Assembly (NCBI RefSeq): GCF_003710105.1
Contig: NZ_CP033325.1
Coordinates: forward strand, 372,001-436,000
From: Georgenia faecalis
GTDB taxonomy: Bacteria; Actinomycetota; Actinomycetes; Actinomycetales; Actinomycetaceae
Reading direction: 5' to 3'
Length of the DNA stretch: 64,000 bases
The notes under the pieces are model-generated. The model was not told the origin of the DNA. It worked only from the letters and a program-made list of their open reading frames with translations, and ran no database searches. A program made the translations under genes and the position numbers. Shown here piece after piece: positions 49,244 through 59,618 of the stretch; position 1 is the first letter of the stretch; every line of letters begins with the position of its first letter.

Positions 49244-50659
49244 TCAGCCGCCCAGCTCCTCCACGTCCTCCGGGTTCGGCAGGCTCCTCAGGAACCGGAA
49301 CCACACGAGCCCGACGACGGCGGACAACGCGCCGCCGACGACGAGCGGCGTCGTGAGGTCGACCCGCGCGAGGAGCCCGCCGAGCAGCGACCCCAGCGGC
49401 GTGACGCCCCACAGCAGGGTCCGCCAGGTGCCGTGCACCCGACCGAGGAGGTGGTCGGGGATGAGGCTCTGCCGCAGCGACATGACGAGGACGTTCCACA
49501 CGATGACGGCGGCGTTGGCGACGGCGAACGTCACCGCGGCGACGGCGATGCTGGGGAACACGCCCATGAGCGTGAGCATGAGCGCCGCGACGAGGTTGGC
49601 CACCGCCATCGCCCCGCCGGTGCCGAGCGCCGCCTTGGCGCGGGAGGTGAGGGCGGTTCCGGCGAGCCCACCGACGACCGCCGTCACCATGAACGCGCCG
49701 AACCACGCCTCGGGCACCGCGAGCTCCTCGAGCACGAAGAGGACGTAGGTCGCGATGGCCGCCGAGAAGCACAGTGCCGTGAACGTGCTGAGGAACCACA
49801 GGGTCCGCAGCATCCGGTTGGCGAGGATGAACCGGAGCCCGTCGAGCAGCTGGCGGTACCAGGGCTCGTCCGGGGCGTCGTCGTCGGGGTCCTCGCGGGT
49901 GACCGGCCGGCCGGCGGACGCCGTGGTGGTGGCGGTCGCCGGCCCCGACGCCCCGTCGTCCGCCGGGGTGGTGGCGCCCTGGGGAGCCGAGGCCGCGCGG
50001 TCGGCGGCCGCCCGACGACGGGCCTGCCGCTTCCCGGCCGCAGCGGCGGGGAGGAAGAACGCGAGGACGACGGCGACGGCGTACGCCCCGGCGAGCCCGC
50101 CGAGCGGGATGAGGACGGAGACGGCGAAGAGCGTCGACGTCACCGGGCCGGCGAGGAAGTTCTGGGTGATGAGCTCGCCGGCCTCGATGCGGGAGTTCGC
50201 GCGCGGCAGGTTCGGGCGGTCGACAACTCCCGGCAGGATCGCGCGGATCGCGCCGTCGTACACGGTCTCGAAGACGCCGTAGAGGAACACGACGGCGAAG
50301 AGCCACTCGATGGTGAGCGAGTCGGTCGCGGCCAGGGCGAGGAGGCCGACGGCGAGGACGGTCCGGACGGCGCTCGCCAGGGCCAGGGCACGACGGCGGT
50401 CGATGCGGTCGACGAGGATCCCGGCGGGGATGGCGAAGAACAGCCAGGGGAGCATGGAGAGCGCGGCGACGCCGGAGATGAGGAGGGGGTCGTCGGTGAG
50501 GCGCGCGGCGAGCAGCGGCGTGGCGGTGCGCGCGATGCCGTCGCCGAGGCTGGAGCTGAGGTTGGCGACGAAGAGGTTGCGGAACGCCGGCCCGAGGCCG
50601 CGCCGCGGCGCCGTCGCCTCGGCCGCTGGCGACGACGGCGTGGCCCCGGCCTGGTCCAT
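49244..50659 (-). CDS. MFS transporter (MdtH/Bcr-like, TMR-type exporter)
   Basis: 471 aa from ATG 50659; TACGGT (50672-50667) lies 7 nt upstream, so a leaderless transcript is likely. About 11-12 membrane helices with a long hydrophilic central loop (about 210-270). IPAGILVDRIDRRRAL is the MFS motif A. RNLFVANLSSSLGDGIARTA is typical of the macrolide/multidrug efflux group in actinobacteria. Substrate unknown. It converges on the small membrane protein gene at 48871-49200. Confidence 0.85.
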   Translation of the reverse strand: MDQAGATPSSPAAEATAPRRGLGPAFRNLFVANLSSSLGDGIARTATPLLAARLTDDPLLISGVAALSMLPWLFFAIPAGILVDRIDRRRALALASAVRTVLAVGLLALAATDSLTIEWLFAVVFLYGVFETVYDGAIRAILPGVVDRPNLPRANSRIEAGELITQNFLAGPVTSTLFAVSVLIPLGGLAGAYAVAVVLAFFLPAAAAGKRQARRRAAADRAASAPQGATTPADDGASGPATATTTASAGRPVTREDPDDDAPDEPWYRQLLDGLRFILANRMLRTLWFLSTFTALCFSAAIATYVLFVLEELAVPEAWFGAFMVTAVVGGLAGTALTSRAKAALGTGGAMAVANLVAALMLTLMGVFPSIAVAAVTFAVANAAVIVWNVLVMSLRQSLIPDHLLGRVHGTWRTLLWGVTPLGSLLGGLLARVDLTTPLVVGGALSAVVGLVWFRFLRSLPNPEDVEELGG

Positions 50660-50971
50660 GCCGGGGACCGTAATCGACGGGGACCGGGAGCAACAGGGGG
50701 TCGAAGGCGACGGCGGCTGCCGCCTGGGGGCGACATCAGGGCTCGACCTGCTGCCTCCGCCTCCGCCTCTGTGGTGGTCGCCGCACGATCGCCGCACGGG
50801 CGGTCGAGGTCGCCACAGGGGACCGGCACGATCACGAAAGAGTGCGCCACGATCAGCCGGCACGAGCGCCGGCGAAGGGAACGATTCCGCACGTTGCGGT
50901 TCATCTCACACCTCCCAGCGACGCGCCGTGTCCGGCTCGCATCACCGTGCGGCCGGTGTGACCATCGATAT
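50660..50971. other. 312-bp divergent intergenic region
   Basis: No gene is seen between the MFS and POT transporter genes. The only features are the leaderless MFS promoter (TACGGT at 50667-50672), a CCGCACGTTGCGG hairpin near 50890 and a CCGCCTCCGCCTC stretch near 50757. No clear -35/-10 pair was found for the POT gene. Confidence 0.5.
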
Positions 50972-52468
50972 GTGGATACCGGCGCAGTCCCCACGACCAC
51001 CGACGCTTCGGGCCCGGAAGGGCCGGAGGGCAGACGCCGCACGTTCTTCGGTCACCCGCTCGGCCTGGCGAACCTCGCCGGGGTGGAGATGTGGGAGCGG
51101 TTCAGCTTCTACGGGATGCAGGGCATCCTCGTCTTCTACCTGTACTACTCCGCCACGGAGGGCGGCCTCGGGCTGTCCGAGGCGGAGGCGACGTCGATCG
51201 TCGGCGCCTACGGCGGCCTGGTCTACCTCTCGGCGATCCTCGGCGCGTGGGTGTCCGACCGGCTCTTCGGGGCCGAACGCACCCTCACCGGCGCGGCCGT
51301 CCTCATCATGGTCGGCCACATCTCCTTGGCCGTGCTGCCCAGCTTCCTGGGCGTGGGCGTCGGCCTCATCTCTATCGCGATCGGCTCGGGCACGCTCAAG
51401 GCGACGACGAGCTCCGTCCTCGGTGACATGTACGCCCCGGACGACACCCGGCGCGACGCCGGGTTCTCGATCTACTACATGGGCGTCAACCTCGGTGCGC
51501 TGTTCGGCCCGTTGCTCACCGGCCTGGTGTGGGGCATGCGCGGCTTCCACTGGGGCTTCGGCCTCGCCGCGCTGGGCATGGCGATCGGCCTCGTGCAGTA
51601 CCTTGTGCTGCGTCGCGCCACCATCGGCTCGGCCGGCCACGAGGTGACCAACCCGCTCCCGGCGAACCAGCGCATCCGGTACGCGGGTCTTGCGCTCGTC
51701 GTCGTCGTCGTGGTCACGGTCCTGTCGGTGACGGGGGTCATCACCCCGGCCCGGCTGTCCGGGATCGTCGTCGTGCTCACCCTCATCGCCGCCGTCGCGC
51801 TGTTCGTCCTCATGCTGCGCTCCCGCAAGATCGATGAGGTCGAGCGCAACCGGGTGATCTCCTTCATCCCGATGTTCATCGCCAGCGCGGCGTTCTGGTC
51901 GCTGTTCCAGCAGCAGTTCACGGTGGTGGCGGTCTACTCCGACCAGCGCCTCGACCGCACGATCCTCGGCTGGACCATGCCGCCGAGCTGGGTGCAGTCG
52001 ATCAACCCGATCTTCATCATCATCTTCGCGGGGGTCTTCGCCGCGATCTGGCAGCGCCTCGGGCCGCGCCAGCCGACCACGCCGTGGAAGTTCGCCATCG
52101 GGACGGCCCTCATGGGCGTGGCGTTCCTGCTGTTCATCCCCTACGCGGGCGGCGGGCCGAACAGCACGCCGCTGCTGTGGCTCGTGCTCATCCTCTTCTT
52201 CTTCACCATGGCCGAGCTGTGCATGTCCCCGGTGGGGCAGTCGCTGTCGACCAAGCTCGCGCCGCGCGCGTTCCACACCCAGATGGTCGCGCTGTTCTTC
52301 CTCTCGGTCGCCGTGGGGTCGGCCGCCTCGGGCTGGCTCGCGCGCTTCTACAACGAGGCGAACGAGAGGCCGTACTTCCTCATCCTGGGCCTGGTGTCCA
52401 TCGCCATCGGCCTCGGGATCGCCGCGATGAACAGGTGGATCACCCAGAAGATGGGCGGGATCCACTAG
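50972..52468 (+). CDS. POT family proton-dependent oligopeptide transporter
   Basis: 498 aa from GTG 50972; no strong ribosome-binding site is visible, and the start is chosen because the family begins about 40 residues before the first signature. EMWERFSFYGMQGILVFYLY contains the ExxERFxYY-type motif that couples proton and peptide transport. About 14 helices follow, with GDMYAPDDTRRDAGFSIYYM (second POT signature) and FWSLFQQQ in the second half. It imports di- and tripeptides. Confidence 0.92.
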   Translation: MDTGAVPTTTDASGPEGPEGRRRTFFGHPLGLANLAGVEMWERFSFYGMQGILVFYLYYSATEGGLGLSEAEATSIVGAYGGLVYLSAILGAWVSDRLFGAERTLTGAAVLIMVGHISLAVLPSFLGVGVGLISIAIGSGTLKATTSSVLGDMYAPDDTRRDAGFSIYYMGVNLGALFGPLLTGLVWGMRGFHWGFGLAALGMAIGLVQYLVLRRATIGSAGHEVTNPLPANQRIRYAGLALVVVVVVTVLSVTGVITPARLSGIVVVLTLIAAVALFVLMLRSRKIDEVERNRVISFIPMFIASAAFWSLFQQQFTVVAVYSDQRLDRTILGWTMPPSWVQSINPIFIIIFAGVFAAIWQRLGPRQPTTPWKFAIGTALMGVAFLLFIPYAGGGPNSTPLLWLVLILFFFTMAELCMSPVGQSLSTKLAPRAFHTQMVALFFLSVAVGSAASGWLARFYNEANERPYFLILGLVSIAIGLGIAAMNRWITQKMGGIH

Positions 52469-52652
52469 CCCTACCGCACGACGGCGACGCGCGGTCCGTC
52501 CGACGGCGTCGCGCCCGACGGCGTTGCACCTCCTCCCGACGGCGACGGCACCTCCCCCTTCCGGTGCCGTGGGCGGGCCGCGGGGCCGATCTCCCACCGC
52601 ACCCCCGCGGCTACGGTCCTCTCAACCGAACGTCCGACGAGGGGGATCAGCC

Positions 52653-52880
52653 ATGACCGAGACGCGCCGCCCATCACCGATCTCCCCTCAGTGGGCACCC
52701 TGGTGGATCTACCTCGTCGTCCTCCTCGGTGCGAACTACCTGCGCGAGGGTCTCTTCCCGACCGGGCACCTGCCGGTGCCGGTGGCGGTCGTCATCGCGC
52801 TCGGTCAGGCCGCCGTCCTCTTCACGCTCGTGACGGCGATCTGGCGGTGGACCCGGCCCCGCACCCGCGAGCGCGGCTGA
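52653..52880 (+). CDS. Small membrane protein of unknown function
   Basis: 75 aa from ATG 52653 with GAGGGGG upstream and a TACGGT -10 box at 52612-52617. Two hydrophobic helices (WAPWWIYLVVLLGANYL and PVPVAVVIALGQAAVLFTLV) end in WRWTRPRTRERG. Its size and layout recall small membrane proteins found singly in actinobacteria, but no family is recognised. Confidence 0.65.
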   Translation: MTETRRPSPISPQWAPWWIYLVVLLGANYLREGLFPTGHLPVPVAVVIALGQAAVLFTLVTAIWRWTRPRTRERG

Positions 52881-53012
52881 GGCCCACGCGACGCGCGGCT
52901 GCTCAGCAGGCGGGGGCGCCGCGGAGCGCGCACGTCGCCGCACGCCTCCCCAGGCGTCCGGGCCGAGCGCCGCCCGCCGCCCGCCGGGGACGCCGCCACA
53001 CCACCGCGCGCC

Positions 53013-54101
53013 TCACCCCTGCCAGCGCGCCCGCGCCCCGGCGACCTGGCCGACGAGCTCCCGCGCCGCGGTCTCGTCGATGACGAGGTCGGTGACGGCG
53101 CCGGCACGCAGGGCGCCCCGCAGGGCCGGCACCTTCTCCGTGCCGGCGACCGCGCATATCCGCCGGGGGATCCGGGTGAGCTCCTCCGGGGAGGGCCCGG
53201 AGGCCCGCGCATTGATCTCGATGTCGCGGTAGGTGCCGTCCTCCCGCAGGAAGTTCGTGCAGACGTCACCGACGACGCCGAGCGAGCGGAGCTCGGCGAT
53301 GTCCGCCGGCTCGAGGTAGCCGGAGGTGTACACGTGCGAGACCGTCGAGGCCTCCATGGCGCCGACGCCGAAGAGGGCGACGTCGCACTGGCGGCGCAGG
53401 TCGAGGACCCGCTCGATGCTGCGCTCGCGCCACATGAGCTGCTTCGACTCGACGTAGTCGAAGAACGCCGGGACGGCGAGGTAGTGGGTCGAGGAGTCGA
53501 ACGCGCGGGCGAAAGCGGTCATGACGTCGCCCGCATAGGTGAGGCCGCTGCCGTGGATGTTGGCGGCGCCGTTGAGCTGGACGACGGCGGTGTCCCGCAT
53601 GGGCTGCTGGGGCACGTGCCGGGCGATCGCCGTGACCGTCTTGCCCCACGCGACGCCGACGACCATGCCCGAGCGCACGGCGCTGGCGAGGAGCTGCGCG
53701 GCGACCTTGGCGACCTGCTCGAGCCGGTCGTCGGCGGTGGTGGCGTCCCGGATCGGCACGACGTAGGCCCGCACGTCGTAGGTCTCGGCGATCCGGGCGG
53801 CGAGGCCGCGGCCGTCGGCGGCGGGCGCCTCGATGGAGATCCGCACGAGCCCGGTCTCGCGCGCCTCCTTGAGCATCCGCGAGACCGTCGAGCGGGAGAC
53901 CGCGAGCTCCCGCGCGATCGACTCCATGGTCTCGTCCTGGACGTAGTACATCGTCGCGACGCGGTAGAGCTGCTCGTCGCGCGGATCGGCGCGGGCGTCG
54001 CCGCCCCCGTTCGGCCGGCCGCCCCCGTTCGGCCGGCCGCCCGCGTTCGGCCGGTCGCCCCCGTTCCGACGGGAGCGCGCACCGGTCGGCCCTGCAGCCA
54101 T
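53013..54101 (-). CDS. SorC/DeoR-type sugar-binding transcriptional regulator
   Basis: 362 aa from ATG 54101 with GGGAGGG 6 nt upstream. An Asn/Gly/Arg-rich N-terminal extension (about 1-40) is coded partly by an 18-bp repeat. The helix-turn-helix (VQDETMESIARELAVSRSTV, SRMLKEARETGLVRI) is followed by the SorC sugar-phosphate-binding domain (VGVAWGKTV, VVQLNGAANIHG, FDYVESKQLM). It is the second gene of an operon with the membrane hydrolase, and glpD/glpK lie divergently upstream, so a glycerol or glycerol-phosphate regulon is likely. Confidence 0.87.
   Translation of the reverse strand: MAAGPTGARSRRNGGDRPNAGGRPNGGGRPNGGGDARADPRDEQLYRVATMYYVQDETMESIARELAVSRSTVSRMLKEARETGLVRISIEAPAADGRGLAARIAETYDVRAYVVPIRDATTADDRLEQVAKVAAQLLASAVRSGMVVGVAWGKTVTAIARHVPQQPMRDTAVVQLNGAANIHGSGLTYAGDVMTAFARAFDSSTHYLAVPAFFDYVESKQLMWRERSIERVLDLRRQCDVALFGVGAMEASTVSHVYTSGYLEPADIAELRSLGVVGDVCTNFLREDGTYRDIEINARASGPSPEELTRIPRRICAVAGTEKVPALRGALRAGAVTDLVIDETAARELVGQVAGARARWQG
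54007..54060 (-). repeat. 18-bp in-frame repeat in the SorC regulator
   Basis: CCGTTCGGCCGGCCGCCC occurs twice exactly (54007, 54025) and once with changes (54043). On the coding strand it gives GGRPNG units in the disordered N-terminus, ahead of the DNA-binding domain. Confidence 0.9.
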
Positions 54102-54181
54102 GGCGTCCCTCCCGTCTCGACGGCGGAGCCCGGCGCTCCGGGGACCGTCCCGGCGCGCCGTGCGCGGCGTGCGGTGCTGGC

Positions 54182-56011
54182 TCAGGCGACGGTGAGCGTC
54201 GTCCCGACGGTCATCATCGTCGCCACCGCGGCGTTGATGAAGCCGCCGATGTACGGGTTGTTCGTCGCCCGGTAGATCTTCCGCGAGATGACGGCAGAGG
54301 CGATGAGGATGACGATGACCGGGAACAGCCAGATCCCGGTGATCGGGGAGATCGTCTCGGTGGGCAGGCCCGTGACGAAGAACGTCGTGTACTGGATGAC
54401 GACGAGGACGATCGCGCCGAGCGCGTTGAACAGCGCGACCACCGCGGTGTTGAGCCACTCGCGCCCGGCCAGCGTGAACCGGTTGAAGGCGTTGATGGCC
54501 ACCGAGTTCGCCACGAAGAAGACGAGGAAGAACGGCAGGTAGCGTAGCGCGATGCCCACCACCGACGGCTCGAAGGCGCGGATCGCGACGACCCACAGCC
54601 GGAAGTCGGTCTGGAAGAGGTAGTCCACCGCAAGCACGATCGCGAAGGCGGTCACCACGACGACGGCGGCGAGCAGGACCGAGAGCAGCAGCGTCCGCCC
54701 GCGCACGACGGCGCCGATCCGGCGCAGGTCCTGCCCGCTGCCCCGGCCGAAGGTGAGGTAGGAGACCACCATGACGGCAAGCGCGAACAGGCCGTTGACC
54801 GCCGCCCAGAGCCCGATGAAGTACGGCGGGGACTGGGGGAGGAACGCGGGCTGGGAGGTGCCGGCGAACTCGAAGAGCCAGATGTAGCTGAGGGCCGAGA
54901 CGACGGCGGAGACGGCGAGTCCGCCCCAGAACCACCACCCGCCGCGCCGGCCGGTGGCGCGGGCCGGCGCCATCGCGGCGTCGGCGCGCAGCGGCCGGAA
55001 GACGGGCACCTGGAGGAGCTCGCGGGTGAACGCGACGAGGAAGATCGCGAACCCGACGAGGCCGAGCGCGTTGAAGACGACCTTCCACTGCCACACCTGG
55101 CTGTCGCCGGCCGCCGCGTCGGGCGTGCCGAGCGATGCGTCGAAGAACGTCAGCAGATCGTCGACGGCCTGCGCCGAGAAGTGGGTCCAGGGGTGGATCT
55201 GGTTGAGGCTGTAGATGACCCGCATCGCCTCCTCGCCGTCGACGTCCTCGGTGTAGACGGTCCCGGCCTCGCGGGTCTCACCGTCGGGGGAGGTGCCGAA
55301 GTGGAGGAAGGACTGCGCGTTGTCCGTGCCCAGGTAGTCGCGCGGCGCGGTGAGCACCTCGCCCTCGGGGCTGTAGCTGCGGAAGAAGAACTCGTCGTAC
55401 TGGGCGGCGATGACGCCGACGTCGCGGCTGCCGTACTTGTTGAAGAACTCCCCGGACTCCGGGTCGGCGTAGTTGGGGTCCTGGTCGACGAGGAGCACGG
55501 CGGAGATGAGCTGCTCGTCGGCCTCGTTGTCGGCGTCGACCGACCAGTTCGCGGCGCGGCCGCCGTTGGAGTGCCCGCTCACCCCGATCCGCTCGGCGTC
55601 GACGTAGGGCAGGCCCGCGACGAGCTCGACGGCGTCGTACATGCCGGTGCCCCGGATCGGCCACTCCTCCTCGGTGACCGGGTCGGAGTCGCCGTGGCCG
55701 TACATGTCGATGGACACCACGACGTAGCCGCGCCGGGCCAGCTCGACGAAGTTGAGGTCCTGCATCTCGCGGGAGTTGAACCAGCCGTGGCTGACGACGA
55801 CGGCGGGCGCGGGGGCGTCGGCGGTGGCGCTGTCGGGGCGGAAGAGCAGCGCGCTCATGGTGTGGCCGGAGGGCGTCTCCCACTGGAGGTCCTCGACCTC
55901 GACGGAACCGCCCGCGGTCTGCACCACGGACGCGCCGATGCCGGAGACGAGGAAGAGGACCAGCGAGAGGGCGAGCCAGAGCCGGTTCTTCCGGATGGTG
56001 GTGGCGTTCAT
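54182..56011 (-). CDS. Alpha/beta hydrolase fused to a multi-pass membrane domain
   Basis: 609 aa from ATG 56011 (AGGA 6 nt upstream). One N-terminal helix (LWLALSLVLFLVSGIGASVV) leads to a hydrolase domain (about 40-315) that should be outside the membrane: VVVSHGWFN, IDMYGHGDSD and nucleophile motif GVSGHSNGG. The final His is probably in NQIHPWTHFS. At least eight helices follow (about 330-600). The domain resembles dienelactone-hydrolase-like esterases. Divergence from glpD and linkage to a SorC regulator raise the idea that it releases glycerol from an ester outside the cell; this is inference. Confidence 0.8.
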   Translation of the reverse strand: MNATTIRKNRLWLALSLVLFLVSGIGASVVQTAGGSVEVEDLQWETPSGHTMSALLFRPDSATADAPAPAVVVSHGWFNSREMQDLNFVELARRGYVVVSIDMYGHGDSDPVTEEEWPIRGTGMYDAVELVAGLPYVDAERIGVSGHSNGGRAANWSVDADNEADEQLISAVLLVDQDPNYADPESGEFFNKYGSRDVGVIAAQYDEFFFRSYSPEGEVLTAPRDYLGTDNAQSFLHFGTSPDGETREAGTVYTEDVDGEEAMRVIYSLNQIHPWTHFSAQAVDDLLTFFDASLGTPDAAAGDSQVWQWKVVFNALGLVGFAIFLVAFTRELLQVPVFRPLRADAAMAPARATGRRGGWWFWGGLAVSAVVSALSYIWLFEFAGTSQPAFLPQSPPYFIGLWAAVNGLFALAVMVVSYLTFGRGSGQDLRRIGAVVRGRTLLLSVLLAAVVVVTAFAIVLAVDYLFQTDFRLWVVAIRAFEPSVVGIALRYLPFFLVFFVANSVAINAFNRFTLAGREWLNTAVVALFNALGAIVLVVIQYTTFFVTGLPTETISPITGIWLFPVIVILIASAVISRKIYRATNNPYIGGFINAAVATMMTVGTTLTVA

Positions 56012-56116
56012 GGGTGTCCTGTCTCGAGGAACGTCGTTGTTCGGGACCGGCCGCGGCACGTCCGGCGGGCACGGCGATCATCAAGCCATCCCCATGTTCA
56101 CCCGCGCAACCGGTAT

Positions 56117-56128
56117 GCACGGACGTGC
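56117..56128. promoter_or_regulatory. Dyad operator candidate upstream of glpD (distal)
   Basis: GCACG-GA-CGTGC is a perfect 12-bp dyad in the 257-bp divergent region between the hydrolase and glpD genes. It shares the GCAC/GTGC halves with the dyad at 56170. Confidence 0.5.
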
Positions 56129-56169
56129 GCCGCGGAGGGCGATCCCGGCAATCCGGGCACCCCGCAGGC

Positions 56170-56183
56170 TGCACATCTGTGCA
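56170..56183. promoter_or_regulatory. Dyad operator candidate upstream of glpD (proximal)
   Basis: TGCACATCTGTGCA is a perfect dyad with a 2-nt centre, 53 bp from the GCACG-GA-CGTGC dyad, about five helical turns. The SorC regulator encoded at 53013-54101 is the best candidate to bind both. Confidence 0.55.
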
Positions 56184-56268
56184 CGGGGTTTGCGCGGGCG
56201 TTCTCGCCCTCCAAGACTGGCTCGCGGAGACAGGGACGACGGCGGCGGGTCCGCGGGAAGGAGCGGGA

Positions 56269-58101
56269 GTGCTGAGCACCGCGATGACGGCGCAGACGAG
56301 GCGCGCTGCGCTCGAGGCCATGGCCGACGACGAGGGCCTCGACGTCCTCGTCGTGGGCGGGGGAGTGACGGGTGCCGGCATCGCGCTCGACGCCGTCACC
56401 CGCGGGCTGCGCACCGCCGTCGTCGAGGCGCAGGACTGGGCCGCCGGGACGTCGAGCCGGTCGAGCCGGCTGGTCCACGGCGGCCTGCGCTACCTCTACC
56501 AGCTCGACATCCCGCTGGTCGCCGAGGCGCTCAAGGAGCGAGGGACGCTGCTCACCCGGACCGCGCCGCACCTGGTCCAGGCCCAGCCGTTCCTGTGGCC
56601 GCTCAAGACGCCCGTCCTCGAGCGGGCCTACAGCGCCCTCGGCGTCGGCCTGTACGACGCCCTCTCGATCATCGGGTCACGGGGTCGGTCCGTCCCCGTG
56701 CAGAAGCACTACTCCCGGTCCGGGGCCAAGGCCCTCGTGCCCTCGCTCAAGGCGGACTCCCTCGTCGGGGCGATCCGCTTCTACGACGCCCGGGTGGACG
56801 ACGCCCGCCTCGTCCTCGCCCTGGTGCGCACCGCCGTCGGGCACGGGGCCCTCGCCGCCAGCCGCGCCCAGGTGACCGACCTGCTCCAGGACGCCGGCGG
56901 GCGGGTCGTCGGGGCGCGCGTCACCGACCTCGAGGAGGGCGTCACCCGCGAGGTCCGCGCCCGCCACGTCATCAACGCCACCGGGGTGTGGACCGAGGAG
57001 ACCCAGGCGCTCGCCGGGACGGGCCAGGGCCTGCAGGTCCTCGCCTCCAAGGGCATCCACGTCGTCGTCCCGCGGGAGCGGATCCAGGGCGAGGCCGGCC
57101 TGTTCGTCCGGACGGAGAAGTCGGTGCTCTTCGTCATCCCGTGGGAGCGGTTCTGGATCATCGGGACCACCGACACGGCGTGGCACGAGGGCCCCCAGCA
57201 CCCGGTGCCCACCCGTGCGGACATCGACTACGTCCTCTCCCACGCCAACTCCGTCCTCGAGGAGCCGCTCACCCGCGACGACGTCGTCGGCACGTGGGCG
57301 GGGCTGCGCCCGCTGCTCCAGCCCGGCACCAAGGGCGGGCGGACCACCTCGACCAAGGTGTCCCGCGAGCACACCATCACCGAGGCGGCGCCGGGCCTGG
57401 CGGTCATCGCCGGCGGCAAGCTCACCACCTACCGGGTGATGGCCGAGGACGCCGTCGACTTCGTCCTCGGGCGGTCGCGCGCCCGGGCGGTCCCGTCCAT
57501 CACCGCCTCCGTCCCGCTCGTGGGGGCCGAGGGCTACCGGTCCGCCGAGCGCCGGCGCGCCCGGATCGCCCGCCGCCACAGCTGGACCGAGGACCGGGTC
57601 ACCCACCTGCTGCGGCGCTACGGCGCGGAGATCGACACGGTCCTCGCCATGGTCGACGGCGACCCGTCCCTGGCCCGGCCCCTCGCCCACGCGCCGGAGT
57701 ACCTGCGCGCCGAGGTCGCCTTCGCCGTCACCCACGAGGGCGCGCTCCACCTCGAGGACGTCCTGCGCCACCGGGTCCGGCTCGACGACGAGACCCGCGA
57801 CCGCGGGCTGGCGGCGGTGGACGAGGTGAGCGAGATCGTCGCACCCCTGCTGGGATGGGACCCGGCACGCACGGCGGAGGAGGTCGCCGCCTACCGCGCC
57901 CGCGTGGAGGCGATCCGCGCGGCCGAGGAGGAGACGACCGACGCCGCCGCCGAGCGTGCCCGGCTCCGCGCGCCCGACCTCGTCCCGCTCCGGCCCCTCA
58001 CCCCGGCGGGGCAGAGCCCGGCCGAGGGGCCGACCACCGACCAGGCGGTGGATGAGGCAAAGACGCCGTCCTGGGCGCACACCACGAAGGGACACCCGTG
58101 A
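56269..58101 (+). CDS. glpD: Aerobic glycerol-3-phosphate dehydrogenase
   Basis: 610 aa from GTG 56269, with AAGGAG (56258-56263) 5 nt upstream. The FAD-binding motif [17 protein letters not shown] is followed by [19 protein letters not shown], the GlpD signature. [19 protein letters not shown] is the second family motif, and the C-terminal domain (about 430-560) is complete. It oxidises glycerol-3-phosphate to dihydroxyacetone phosphate at the membrane, passing electrons to quinone. The last 40 residues are a Pro/Ala-rich tail. The stop overlaps glpK by 4 bp. Confidence 0.95.
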   Translation: MLSTAMTAQTRRAALEAMADDEGLDVLVVGGGVTGAGIALDAVTRGLRTAVVEAQDWAAGTSSRSSRLVHGGLRYLYQLDIPLVAEALKERGTLLTRTAPHLVQAQPFLWPLKTPVLERAYSALGVGLYDALSIIGSRGRSVPVQKHYSRSGAKALVPSLKADSLVGAIRFYDARVDDARLVLALVRTAVGHGALAASRAQVTDLLQDAGGRVVGARVTDLEEGVTREVRARHVINATGVWTEETQALAGTGQGLQVLASKGIHVVVPRERIQGEAGLFVRTEKSVLFVIPWERFWIIGTTDTAWHEGPQHPVPTRADIDYVLSHANSVLEEPLTRDDVVGTWAGLRPLLQPGTKGGRTTSTKVSREHTITEAAPGLAVIAGGKLTTYRVMAEDAVDFVLGRSRARAVPSITASVPLVGAEGYRSAERRRARIARRHSWTEDRVTHLLRRYGAEIDTVLAMVDGDPSLARPLAHAPEYLRAEVAFAVTHEGALHLEDVLRHRVRLDDETRDRGLAAVDEVSEIVAPLLGWDPARTAEEVAAYRARVEAIRAAEEETTDAAAERARLRAPDLVPLRPLTPAGQSPAEGPTTDQAVDEAKTPSWAHTTKGHP

Positions 58102-59612
58102 CCGACTACGTCCTCGCCATCGACCAGGGCACGACGAGCACGCGCGCGATCGTCTTCGACCACTCGGGGTCGGTCGTGTCCTCCGGGCAGGAGGAGCACG
58201 AGCAGATCCTGCCGCGGGCGGGCTGGGTGGAGCACGACCCGGAGGAGATCTGGCGCAACACCCGCGACGTCGTCGCCCTCGCGCTCACCCGCGCCAACCT
58301 CAACCACCGCAACATCGCCGCCGTCGGCATCACCAACCAGCGCGAGACCACGGTGGTGTGGGACCGCACCACCGGCGAGCCGGTCTACAACGCGATCGTC
58401 TGGCAGGACACCCGCACCCAGAAGATCGTCGACGCGCTCGCGGGCTCTCAGGGGCGGGACCGGTACCGGGAGCGCACCGGCCTGCCGCTGGCGACCTACT
58501 TCGCCGGCCCCAAGGCCCGCTGGATCCTCGACAACGTCGACGGCGCCCGCGAGCGCGCCGAGGCCGGCGACCTCCTCGTCGGCACGACGGACAGCTGGCT
58601 GCTGTGGAACATGACCGGCGGGCCCGACGGCGGCGTGCACGTCACCGACGTCACCAACGCCTCGCGGACGATGCTCATGAACATTGACACCCTCACGTGG
58701 AACGAGGACATCGCGGCGGAGATGGGGATCCCGCTGTCGATGCTGCCCGAGATCCGCTCCTCCGCAGAGGTCTACGGCAAGGGCCGCGAGCGCGGGATGC
58801 TCCCCGGGGTGCCGATCGCGAGCATCCTCGGCGACCAGCAGGCGGCGACGTTCGGGCAGGCGTGCTTCGAGGTGGGCACCGCGAAGAACACCTACGGCAC
58901 GGGCAACTTTCTCCTGCTCAACACCGGCACGGAGCCGGTGATGTCCCGCAACGGCCTCATCACCACGGTGGGCTACAAGATCGGCGACGCGCCCCAGACA
59001 TACTGCCTCGAGGGGTCCATCGCCGTCACCGGGTCCCTCGTGCAGTGGCTGCGGGACAACCTGGGGATGATCTCCTCCGCCTCCGAGGTGGAGGCGCTCG
59101 CCGCGTCGGTCCCCGACAACGGCGGGGCGTACGTCGTGCCGGCGTTCTCCGGGCTGTTCGCCCCGTACTGGCGTCCCGACGCGCGCGGCGCCGTCGTGGG
59201 CCTCACGCGGTTCGTCAACCGCGGTCACATCGCCCGCGCCGTCCTCGAGGCGACGGCGTTCCAGTCCCGGGAGGTGGTCGACGCGATGAACGCCGACTCC
59301 GGCGTGGACCTCACCGAGCTGCGGGTCGACGGCGGGATGGTCGCCAACGACCTCCTCATGCAGTTCCAGGCGGACATGCTCGGCGTCCCGGTGGTCCGGC
59401 CCGCGGTGGCGGAGACGACGGCGCTCGGCGCGGCCTACGCCGCCGGGATCGCCGTCGGCTTCTGGTCCGGGCAGGAGGCGGTGGCGGACAACTGGTCCGA
59501 GGACCGGCGCTGGGAGCCCGGGATGGACCCGGCCGAGCGCGACCGGCTGTACCGCTCGTGGAAGAAGGCCGTCACGCGCACGTTCGACTGGGTGGACGAC
59601 GACGTCGACTGA
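58098..59612 (+). CDS. glpK: Glycerol kinase
   Basis: 504 aa, GTGA overlap with glp[21 protein letters not shown] is the ATP-binding N-terminus, [14 protein letters not shown] contains the family signature, and [13 protein letters not shown] and [18 protein letters not shown] are conserved. It phosphorylates glycerol to glycerol-3-phosphate, which the preceding enzyme oxidises. No glycerol facilitator gene is seen in the window. Confidence 0.97.
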   Translation: MTDYVLAIDQGTTSTRAIVFDHSGSVVSSGQEEHEQILPRAGWVEHDPEEIWRNTRDVVALALTRANLNHRNIAAVGITNQRETTVVWDRTTGEPVYNAIVWQDTRTQKIVDALAGSQGRDRYRERTGLPLATYFAGPKARWILDNVDGARERAEAGDLLVGTTDSWLLWNMTGGPDGGVHVTDVTNASRTMLMNIDTLTWNEDIAAEMGIPLSMLPEIRSSAEVYGKGRERGMLPGVPIASILGDQQAATFGQACFEVGTAKNTYGTGNFLLLNTGTEPVMSRNGLITTVGYKIGDAPQTYCLEGSIAVTGSLVQWLRDNLGMISSASEVEALAASVPDNGGAYVVPAFSGLFAPYWRPDARGAVVGLTRFVNRGHIARAVLEATAFQSREVVDAMNADSGVDLTELRVDGGMVANDLLMQFQADMLGVPVVRPAVAETTALGAAYAAGIAVGFWSGQEAVADNWSEDRRWEPGMDPAERDRLYRSWKKAVTRTFDWVDDDVD

Positions 59613-59618
59613 GGGCCG

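Noticed and set aside
56170-56183. Riboswitch upstream of glpD
   Set aside because: Only short DNA dyads are visible; there is no extended conserved RNA fold.
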